A DNA stretch of 9,561 nt, taken from positions 1 to 9,561 of the forward strand of contig JAHIPG010000209.1 in the NCBI GenBank assembly GCA_018894775.1, written 5' to 3'. The notes under the pieces are model-generated. The model was not told where the DNA came from. It searched no databases and was given only the letters and a program-made list of their open reading frames with translations. Source of the stretch: Nanobdellota archaeon (lineage in GTDB: Archaea > Nanobdellota > Nanobdellia > SCGC-AAA011-G17 > VGLX01). Positions within the stretch are counted from its first letter, which is position 1, and each line of letters begins with the position of its first letter. Positions 1-5,350 of this stretch are shown one piece after another. A program made the position numbers and the translations under genes.

Positions 1-99
1 ATAAGAAAAATAGGATTAGAAGAGTATAAAGGTAAAGTCTATAATTTAGAGGTTGAAAAAGATAATTCTTATGTTGCTGAATTTTGTTGCATTCATAAC
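1..99 (+). other. C-terminal end of an intein (splicing blocks F and G) inside the EndoQ gene
   Basis: Residues 10-26 read KGKVYNLEVEKDNSYVA, a standard intein block F (VYxLEVE...SYVA). They are followed by CCIHN and then Cys34, which is block G with penultimate His32, terminal Asn33 and a +1 Cys nucleophile. The host protein resumes at once with the EndoQ motif CWTPWF. All residues needed for the C-terminal half of splicing are present: His-assisted Asn cyclisation and Cys transesterification. Only 33 residues are visible, so I cannot say whether the intein carries a homing endonuclease, is a mini-intein, or is the C-half of a split intein. Confidence 0.88.
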
Positions 100-903
100 T
101 GTTGGACCCCTTGGTTCTCTTTATTCGGATCTAATTCTGGTTTCAACAGTGTTGAAGATTGTTATAAAGACCAGGCAAAATATATTCATGCTCTGGAAAC
201 AGGTCTTTCAAGCGATCCTGCTATGAATTGGCGATTAAGTCAATTAGATAAGTATGCTTTAGTTTCTTTTTCTGACTCTCACAGTTTTTGGCCTTGGCGT
301 ATGGGCAGAGAGCTCACAGTTTTTGATATAGAGCTCAATTACAAAAGTATAATTAATGCTTTGAGAACCAAACAAGGTTTAACTGAGACTATTGAGGTTG
401 ATCCTTCTTATGGCAAGTACCATTTTGATGGTCATCGTGCTTGTGATGTTTGCCTTGAACCTAAAGAGTCAAATAAGTTGAATAAAATCTGTCCTAAGTG
501 TGGTAAGCCTTTGACTATTGGTGTGCTTAATAGGATTGAAGAACTTGCTGACAGAAAAGAAGGTTTTAAGCCAGAAGGTGCTAAGCCTTTCAAATCTTTA
601 ATCCCTTTATCTGAAGTTATTGCTGAAGTTCTGGGTATTAAAAGTCCTAGTTCCAAGAAAGTATTTGGGGTCTTTAACAAGCTTATAGATTCCTTTAATT
701 CTGAACTGAATGTTCTTCTGGATGTTCCTTTCGAGAAATTAAAATCTGTTGTTGATGAGAATATTGCTAAGGCTATCATTCAATTGAGAGAAGGAAATAT
801 CTATGTTAAACCAGGATATGATGGAGTTTATGGTAGGGCTAAGTTTAATTTAAATGGAGAAACGAGTTCTATCAAACAATCTAGTTTGGATAATTTTAGT
901 TAA
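1..903 (+). CDS. Endonuclease Q (PHP-domain DNA repair nuclease), 3' part, interrupted by an intein
   Basis: EndoQ nicks DNA 5' of deaminated bases (hypoxanthine, uracil) and abasic sites. The reading frame is open from the window edge to the TAA at 901-903 (300 codons visible). Residues 1-33 are intein; the EndoQ part starts at Cys34 with CWTPWFSLFGSNSGF, followed by ALETGLSSDPAMNWRLS, which I recognise as EndoQ signatures. SDSH (D92, H94) is the late PHP metal-ligand motif. C148/C151 and C164/C167 form a CxxC...CxxC zinc site next to HFDGHR. GVLNRIEELADR and KSLIPL are typical of the family, as is YDGVYG near the end. Residues 293-300 form a PIP box. An internal ATG at 223 lies inside the conserved core and is not the true start. 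The protein begins upstream of the window. Family identity is from memory of the motifs; confidence is high. Confidence 0.9.
   Translation: MRKIGLEEYKGKVYNLEVEKDNSYVAEFCCIHNCWTPWFSLFGSNSGFNSVEDCYKDQAKYIHALETGLSSDPAMNWRLSQLDKYALVSFSDSHSFWPWRMGRELTVFDIELNYKSIINALRTKQGLTETIEVDPSYGKYHFDGHRACDVCLEPKESNKLNKICPKCGKPLTIGVLNRIEELADRKEGFKPEGAKPFKSLIPLSEVIAEVLGIKSPSSKKVFGVFNKLIDSFNSELNVLLDVPFEKLKSVVDENIAKAIIQLREGNIYVKPGYDGVYGRAKFNLNGETSSIKQSSLDNFS
877..900 (+). other. C-terminal PCNA-interacting (PIP) box of EndoQ
   Basis: The last eight residues are QSSLDNFS, which fit the PIP pattern Q-x-x-hydrophobic-x-x-aromatic with Q293, L296 and F299. It follows a Ser-rich linker at the extreme C-terminus, the usual position in archaeal repair proteins. 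Position 8 is Ser rather than a second aromatic, so binding may be weaker than for a canonical QxxLxxFF. Thermococcal EndoQ is known to work with PCNA. Confidence 0.6.
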
Positions 904-942
904 AATAAAAAAAGAGAAATAAAAGACGTTTAGTAAACGTCT
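902..942 (-). terminator. Hairpin plus T-tract terminator of the - strand operon
   Basis: AGACGTTTA (924-932) and TAAACGTCT (934-942) form a perfect 9-bp inverted repeat with one central base, so the real loop would be a few bases of it. Read on the - strand, the hairpin is followed directly by a run of T-rich sequence (complement of the A-rich stretch 902-923). The repeat contains the last codons and stop of the lipoprotein gene. On the + strand the same hairpin lies 21 nt past the EndoQ stop and is followed by a weaker T-rich stretch, so it may also end EndoQ transcription. Confidence 0.65.
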
Positions 943-1874
943 GCGTTCTGTATTGTTATTTCTTTCTCTACAGCGCCTCTGTACATGTAATCAACCTTTA
1001 TGTCAATAAGTTGTTCATATGCTGTTTCTTGCAACCCATTTGTGTCTAATGTACAACTGATTTGTTTCTTGCCATCGTACATTTTGACTTCTCCTTTGTT
1101 GTCGTCTCCTAATGCGCTACATTGGAATCTTAACCTGTTTGCTGGGTCGGTTATTTCTACATATACATAATTTTCTTCTTTATTTGCGTCATCAGGGATA
1201 CATTCTGTTTTGAATGTTCCTGGCTTATAGAACCATCCTGCTTCTTCATTTTCTATTACAAAGTTTAATTTTATTTTGTTTGATCCGGATGATGCTTCGT
1301 CTATATCTGTTATTTGTATTGGTGCTGCTGAGTTTTCGAATGGAATGTCTTCATTGGTAATTAGACATGCGTCTGCTGTCTTATGCTGCCTTGTATCTTT
1401 TTTCAGACATATTGCTGCTGCAGCTACAGTCCTATAATCATAACATACATCTGCAATCATTCTGGTAGAAAAGTCTGATGCTAAATCTACTTTATAGTTT
1501 GCATCTCCGAAATCAATTGTATCAATTCCACCACTCCTGTCTAAATAGGTTCTTTCTAAATCAAAATTGCTTTTTTTATGTAATGATGCTAAGCTAAAGT
1601 CTATTTTGCTTATTCCACTCAGAGAAGCGATAATCCCTCCTTCTTCAATGGTGTATTCTCCTTCGTTCTCAACTTTTAATGCTATGAAGAAATCTTCTTC
1701 TCCATCGTCAAAAACTTGTCCTGGAGGAGCTTCATCTTCAAATTCTATCGATAGCCCTCCTGTCCCACCAACATAATCTGTTAATTTTCTTGGTGTTTTT
1801 TCTGTTGTGGTTGCACAACCTGTTAAAAGAAGTGCGATTACTAAAACTGGTATTATAGCATAAGTGAGTTTCAT
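930..1874 (-). CDS. Secreted lipoprotein, function unknown (third gene of operon)
   Basis: 314 aa. The N-terminus is Lys2, a hydrophobic segment (residues 5-17) and the lipobox L17-T18-G19-C20, so the mature protein should be lipid-anchored through Cys20 on the outer face of the membrane. After a Thr-rich spacer comes an acidic region (GLSIEFEDEAPPGQVFDDGE, about 39-60) and then FFIALKVENEG, which looks like the start of an immunoglobulin-like beta-sandwich of the type common in archaeal surface proteins. Seven further cysteines (in ADVC, AICL, DACL, TECI, RFQC and ISCT contexts, plus the anchor) suggest disulfides. The start is well set: AAGGAGGT lies 8 nt upstream. It is 19 nt downstream of the surface-protein gene, so the two are almost surely cotranscribed. 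I recognise no enzyme motif. Confidence 0.85.
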   Translation of the reverse strand: MKLTYAIIPVLVIALLLTGCATTTEKTPRKLTDYVGGTGGLSIEFEDEAPPGQVFDDGEEDFFIALKVENEGEYTIEEGGIIASLSGISKIDFSLASLHKKSNFDLERTYLDRSGGIDTIDFGDANYKVDLASDFSTRMIADVCYDYRTVAAAAICLKKDTRQHKTADACLITNEDIPFENSAAPIQITDIDEASSGSNKIKLNFVIENEEAGWFYKPGTFKTECIPDDANKEENYVYVEITDPANRLRFQCSALGDDNKGEVKMYDGKKQISCTLDTNGLQETAYEQLIDIKVDYMYRGAVEKEITIQNADVY

Positions 1875-1882
1875 TGAACTCT

Positions 1883-1890
1883 ACCTCCTT
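1883..1890 (-). promoter_or_regulatory. Strong Shine-Dalgarno site of the lipoprotein gene
   Basis: AAGGAGGT on the - strand, 8 nt before the ATG at 1874 and just after the stop codon of the upstream gene. It fixes the start. It also shows that internal operon genes here use SD-led initiation, while first genes look leaderless. Confidence 0.9.
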
Positions 1891-1893
1891 GTT

Positions 1894-3309
1894 TTATTCT
1901 TTATCAGTTATGTAAACTTTAAGACTGCTTATCTCAAAGTTAACTTTTGGTATAATCTTGATGTAGTTTGATCCCCTTTCTACGTAGGATGAGATTTTTC
2001 TTACATAGTTATCATCGTTTGTGTCGAAAGCTATCTGGTATTCATTGACTGTTACTGTAGCCTTCTTCCTATCTTCATCGTTTGGGAAATTGAACTCTAT
2101 GTATAAGTCATTTGACCCATAATAGTTATTATATGAATCTCTGCAGTCATCCCTTACATCTTTGTAGCAATCATCTCTGCATTCAGCATAGTCTTCTGAG
2201 CCTTGACAGTCTTCTCTGCAGTCTGCATAGCCATCATCTACACAGTCATCATAATAATCTTCATCAGGGTTATCACCCATGATTGACTCATAATCGTTTT
2301 CACTTAATTCAAAGCTATACTGTGGATAATATTTTTCTGAAGTTTGAAGCTCTAAGTCTATTCCTTCAATTGTGTATTCTCCTTTGGTTATCTTGAATTC
2401 TATAGTATTTCTTCCTGAAACTAGGTATCCTGTACTTATTGATTGGGACTGTGTTCCTGCATCGCAGAATACATGTTCAGTTGTTATCTCTCTTCCATTT
2501 ATAAGGATTGTCAAATCACCTTGTTCTTTAGGATCTATTTTTAGGCAGTTTACAAAGTATTTCAACTCTGCTTTCTTCAAGCCTGCTTTCTCACTTGATG
2601 TTAGCTGGAATGTCTTGCTTTCTGAGCTTTTCTTTGATTTGAAGCCTTTTTTGACTGATACTGAAGATAATGTGTATGAGTCTCCTGAGAAATCTCCACT
2701 TGCCATTCCAATTTTTAATACGTTCGTTACTTTTACTCTGTCTGAAGGTAGTGTAATAGGTGAATCCGTGGAACTTATGTCTCCTTCAAAGACTGTATAA
2801 CCATTAAATTTAATATATATTGTTCCTTCTCCGCTGTTTACAAAGAAGAACAGTTGTAATTCTTCCAGGTCTTCTTTATCATCTATTCTGAATGTTAGAA
2901 GTTCTGGGTTGTCTGAGAACCAGCTTTTTGACACCTTTATTTTAGTTGCTAACTCCTGGACATCTTCTTCTGTTGCATGATAGACTGTCACAGAATTTAT
3001 TGGTATTATTAGCTCATTCTTTTCGTAAGTATAAACCATTCCTGGTGATGTATAGAGTAGATTTATTTCACCTTCTCTTTCTACTATTATTTCTTCCTTA
3101 TCTAAAGGAGTTTTTGAGTCTAAGTCTCCGATTAGTTCGTCTCTTTGTTCTTCTGGTAGCAATAATACGTATGCCAGCATGAATAATGCTAAGATTAATA
3201 CAAAAGTAGCCGCGCCTGTAGCTTGCGCTCTTTTAGATTTCATACTAAATTCATAACGCTTTTTTATATTTAAAGCTTTCTTTGACCTTATTTTTTGGAT
3301 TTTTTTCAT
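1894..3309 (-). CDS. Surface protein with class III (pilin/archaellin-like) signal and a Cys-rich insert
   Basis: 471 aa from the first ATG. A basic N-terminus leads to KSKRA/QATGAATF and a hydrophobic helix (about residues 32-51). This matches a class III signal, in which a prepilin peptidase cuts after a basic-residue-plus-Ala/Gly site and the helix stays as an assembly or membrane stem. The remainder is mostly beta-rich, with carbohydrate-binding-like segments (GTIYIKFNGYTVFEGDI, DLTILINGREI and DLYIEFNFPND), each reminiscent of extracellular beta-sandwich repeats. Residues 356-389 form an acidic six-Cys array. Two starts are possible. ATG 3309 has AGGTG 6 nt upstream, 3 nt after the transglutaminase stop. 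ATG 3243 (MKSKRAQATG) has its own TATA box at leaderless spacing and gives a leader of normal class III length. Partners and substrate are unknown. Confidence 0.82.
   Translation of the reverse strand: MKKIQKIRSKKALNIKKRYEFSMKSKRAQATGAATFVLILALFMLAYVLLLPEEQRDELIGDLDSKTPLDKEEIIVEREGEINLLYTSPGMVYTYEKNELIIPINSVTVYHATEEDVQELATKIKVSKSWFSDNPELLTFRIDDKEDLEELQLFFFVNSGEGTIYIKFNGYTVFEGDISSTDSPITLPSDRVKVTNVLKIGMASGDFSGDSYTLSSVSVKKGFKSKKSSESKTFQLTSSEKAGLKKAELKYFVNCLKIDPKEQGDLTILINGREITTEHVFCDAGTQSQSISTGYLVSGRNTIEFKITKGEYTIEGIDLELQTSEKYYPQYSFELSENDYESIMGDNPDEDYYDDCVDDGYADCREDCQGSEDYAECRDDCYKDVRDDCRDSYNNYYGSNDLYIEFNFPNDEDRKKATVTVNEYQIAFDTNDDNYVRKISSYVERGSNYIKIIPKVNFEISSLKVYITDKE
2143..2244 (-). repeat. Symmetric six-cysteine array with internal peptide repeat
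   Basis: Within the surface protein, Cys 356, 364, 368, 377, 381 and 389 are spaced C-x7-C-x3-C-x8-C-x3-C-x7-C, a palindromic pattern. The two CxxxC units sit in near-identical octapeptides, YADCREDC and YAECRDDC, offset by 13 residues. The intervening residues are almost all Asp, Glu and Arg. Twin CxxxC motifs are known in disulfide-stapled helical hairpins; that fold here is inference. Confidence 0.7.
3267..3274 (-). promoter_or_regulatory. Candidate internal promoter for the surface-protein gene
   Basis: On the - strand GAAAGC-TTTAAATA lies with its centre 27.5 nt upstream of ATG 3243. The TATA word and purine-rich BRE match those of the transglutaminase (GAAAGA-TTTAAATA) and TraB-like (GAAAGG-TTTATATA) genes, at almost the same spacing. 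It falls inside the 5' codons if translation starts at 3309. If used, it would give a leaderless mRNA starting at MKSKRAQATG. Confidence 0.45.
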
Positions 3310-3312
3310 TTT

Positions 3313-4116
3313 TTACACCTGCTCTACTTTTATTTTGATTTGATTTTTGCCAATCATTGCTGCCAATAACCTTTTTGGTGATATATTTTTAGCTTCAGGT
3401 AGATAAGCATGAATTATGTGTTGGTCAAATTCGTTGAAATGATCTAATGCTGCGTCATCTGGAACCCATATCCGTTTATAATCATAAGGGAGCATTACTT
3501 CATTCCATACATGCCCTCCTTCTTCTTCTGTATGTTTTCCTACTATCTTTCTTGATGGCAAGCCAACACAGTCGCATAAACCTGAATATAATGTAGCTAC
3601 CTCTTTACAGCTTCCATGATATACACCTTTTTTCTTGAGTTCTTTTACAATACTTTTCAATGATCTGCTTGAAGTTGTTTTCTCTCTTACATGCTTTCTT
3701 ACAAAATCATGGAATTTCTTCATAATTTCTATACATTCAGTTTCATTGCCTACAATATCTTTCACTATTTTCTCTAATTTTTTATAAGGTTTATTTAGGT
3801 ATTTTGCTTTTGTTGACTCTGAGATGAATATCATACTATCTAAATCTCTTATGTTTTCAAGTGATTTTGAGTATCTTGTTTGGAATATATATTCACCCTT
3901 TTCTTGGTAGGAACGGAGGTTATCTTGACAAAATATTAGCTCTTCATCATTAAAACCTGGACATGTTTTAATGCATTCCAGCTCATAAGGTGATTTCACT
4001 GTTATTTTTAGATTGATTTTTGCGAATAATGATAGTAAGTCTTCTGGTTTGGCTTCAAATTCTTGGCCATATTCAAAGGGTTTCACGTTTCTTCTTACTA
4101 GATATCCGGCTATCAT
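3313..4116 (-). CDS. Transglutaminase-like cysteine protease/hydrolase domain protein (first gene of operon)
   Basis: 267 aa with a papain-like transglutaminase core in its C-terminal half. The catalytic Cys is C170 in YHGSCKEVATLYSGLC, the His is H202 in EGGHVWNEVML, and the Asp is D220 (or D221) in IWVPDDAA, in the correct order C-H-D. GLPSRKIVG between them is typical of the family. Archaeal and bacterial members are usually proteases or amide hydrolases rather than cross-linkers. The N-terminal ~115 residues are unrecognised and contain several Cys (C48, C52, C63). There is no signal peptide or membrane segment, so it is probably cytoplasmic. It starts the operon: its TATA box is centred 26.5 nt before the ATG, and only 3 nt separate its stop from the next ATG. 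Confidence 0.85.
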   Translation of the reverse strand: MIAGYLVRRNVKPFEYGQEFEAKPEDLLSLFAKINLKITVKSPYELECIKTCPGFNDEELIFCQDNLRSYQEKGEYIFQTRYSKSLENIRDLDSMIFISESTKAKYLNKPYKKLEKIVKDIVGNETECIEIMKKFHDFVRKHVREKTTSSRSLKSIVKELKKKGVYHGSCKEVATLYSGLCDCVGLPSRKIVGKHTEEEGGHVWNEVMLPYDYKRIWVPDDAALDHFNEFDQHIIHAYLPEAKNISPKRLLAAMIGKNQIKIKVEQV

Positions 4117-4138
4117 GCTTAAACTTTATGCTTATTCG

Positions 4139-4146
4139 TATTTAAA
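4139..4146 (-). promoter_or_regulatory. TATA box of the transglutaminase operon
   Basis: TTTAAATA on the - strand, preceded by the purine-rich BRE-like CGAAAGA and centred 26.5 nt upstream of ATG 4116. This spacing puts the transcription start at or next to the ATG, so the mRNA is probably leaderless. No Shine-Dalgarno sequence is visible. Confidence 0.75.
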
Positions 4147-4195
4147 TCTTTCGTTTTGTTACTACTTATCAGATGTAACTTATATGTTAAAAGAA

Positions 4196-4203
4196 TTTAA
4201 ATA
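4196..4203 (+). promoter_or_regulatory. TATA box of the pelota gene
   Basis: TTTAAATA preceded by AAAAGAA, centred 26.5 nt upstream of ATG 4226, again the leaderless spacing. It sits 49 nt from the oppositely oriented TATA box at 4139-4146 in a divergent intergenic region of 109 nt. That region contains nothing else I can identify. Confidence 0.75.
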
Positions 4204-4225
4204 ATCTTAGAATTAACATAATAAC

Positions 4226-5299
4226 ATGAAAATATTAGGCTCTGACTTTAGGAAAGGCTTCTGTAAGATAAAAGTAGATAATATGGATGATCTATGGGTA
4301 TTGAGCCAGATTATAGAGCCAAAAGACCTTGTCAAGGCTAGAACATTAAGGAAAATAAAGCTTGGTCAGGAAGGGGATAGGAAAAGCAATGTTGTAAAGA
4401 AACCAGTAACCTTAATGATTGAGGTTGAAAAGGTTGAATTTCACAAATATTCTAACTCCTTACGTGTTTCAGGCATTATCACAGAAGGGCCAGATGATAT
4501 TCCTCATGGTTCTCATCATACTATAGATGTTAATGAGAACACAACTTTAACCATAAACAAAGAGAAATGGTTAGGTTTCCAGATTGATAAGGTCAAAGAT
4601 GCAGCTTCAGACAAGACTTCCCAAGTTTTGATATGTGTGATGGATCGTGATGAAGCTTGTTTTGCTCTGGTCAAGAAATATGGTTATGATTATCTTAGCG
4701 AATTACAAGGAGATGTGCAGAAAAAAGAGATGGATTCAAAACCTGCTAAGGGAGATTTCTATACACAGGTTATTTCTGTATTGAAAGAATATGTGGAAAG
4801 ATATAATATTGAAGTTATTGTTATTGCCAGCCCTGCTTTCTGGAAGGAAGACTTGATGAAAGTCATGAAGCAGAAATATTCTGATTTAGTTCCGAAAGTT
4901 ATTATATCTACCTGTAATGCAACAGGCAAGAATGGTATAAATGAAGTTTTGAAACGTCCTGAGATCAGTTCTGCTTTGAAACAGGAGAGAGTAATCAAGG
5001 AAACTGCTTTGGTTGAAGAATTATTGGTTGAGATTTCTAAAAATAATCTTGCGGTCTATGGATTGGAGCAGACTAAGAGTGCTGCTGAATCTGGCGCAAT
5101 AAAGAATCTTTTGATTACAGATAAATTGATCCAAGAATTGAGAAAAAAAGAAGAGTATGAAAAACTAGACTCTATCATGAAATTAGTTGACCAGAGCGGC
5201 GGAGACATTGTTATCATTTCTGAAGAGCATGATGCTGGTAAGAAACTTCAGGGCCTTGGAGGTATTGGTGGGATTCTAAGGTATAAGATTAATTACTAA
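4226..5299 (+). CDS. pelA: Pelota homolog, ribosome rescue factor (no-go decay)
   Basis: 357 aa, the normal length for archaeal Pelota. Pelota enters the empty A site of stalled ribosomes and, with an aEF1A/Hbs1-like GTPase and ABCE1, splits the subunits. Domain 1 (about 1-128) carries the Pelota signature MKILGSDFRKG, then KLGQEGDRKSN and SGIITEGPDDIPHGSHHTI, which I recognise in this family. Domain 2 (about 131-258) is the eRF1_2-like domain and has no GGQ, as expected for Pelota and unlike a release factor. Domain 3 (about 259-357) has ALVEELL, AVYGLEQTKSAAESGAI and GGDIVIISEEHDAGKKLQGL. Translation starts at the ATG 26.5 nt past the TATA centre. It is monocistronic as far as can be seen, because the next gene has its own promoter. 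Confidence 0.95.
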   Translation: MKILGSDFRKGFCKIKVDNMDDLWVLSQIIEPKDLVKARTLRKIKLGQEGDRKSNVVKKPVTLMIEVEKVEFHKYSNSLRVSGIITEGPDDIPHGSHHTIDVNENTTLTINKEKWLGFQIDKVKDAASDKTSQVLICVMDRDEACFALVKKYGYDYLSELQGDVQKKEMDSKPAKGDFYTQVISVLKEYVERYNIEVIVIASPAFWKEDLMKVMKQKYSDLVPKVIISTCNATGKNGINEVLKRPEISSALKQERVIKETALVEELLVEISKNNLAVYGLEQTKSAAESGAIKNLLITDKLIQELRKKEEYEKLDSIMKLVDQSGGDIVIISEEHDAGKKLQGLGGIGGILRYKINY

Positions 5300-5320
5300 C
5301 TGGTGGTTATGATAGAAAGG

Positions 5321-5328
5321 TTTATATA
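5321..5328 (+). promoter_or_regulatory. TATA box of the TraB/Tiki-like gene
   Basis: TTTATATA preceded by the BRE-like GAAAGG, centred 26.5 nt upstream of ATG 5351. It lies in the 51-nt gap after pelota. There is no Shine-Dalgarno site before the ATG, so the transcript is probably leaderless. Confidence 0.78.
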
Positions 5329-5350
5329 GCGTCTTAGTGTCCCAAAATTT

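Noticed and set aside
223..903. Independent 226-aa gene starting at ATG 223
   Set aside because: The same frame is open upstream to position 1, and the codons before 223 encode conserved EndoQ residues and an intein end, so this ATG is internal.
2140..2245. Short DNA direct repeats (TCTCTGCA words) as a CRISPR or mobile-element trace
   Set aside because: They are explained by repeated Cys-Arg-Glu/Asp codons within the Cys-rich array, and there are no regular spacers.
2372..2800. 142-codon open frame on the + strand
   Set aside because: It is antisense to the surface-protein gene, with no TATA box or SD site at its start and no recognisable protein features. It is a reading-frame shadow, like the other open frames opposite the real genes (432-779, 1567-1776, 2946-3182, 4759-4998, 5296-5604, 5725-5970, 6956-7159, 7248-7547, 7761-8030, 8443-8754, 8866-9129, 9193-9495).
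4013..4204. Small + strand open frame across the start of the transglutaminase gene and the divergent promoter region
   Set aside because: It covers both promoter elements and the 5' end of a well-supported gene on the other strand, and has no initiation signal of its own.
4226..5299. Peptide chain release factor aRF1 instead of Pelota
   Set aside because: There is no GGQ in the middle domain and no NIKS/YxCxxxF decoding motifs in domain 1. The N-terminal signature and length are those of Pelota.
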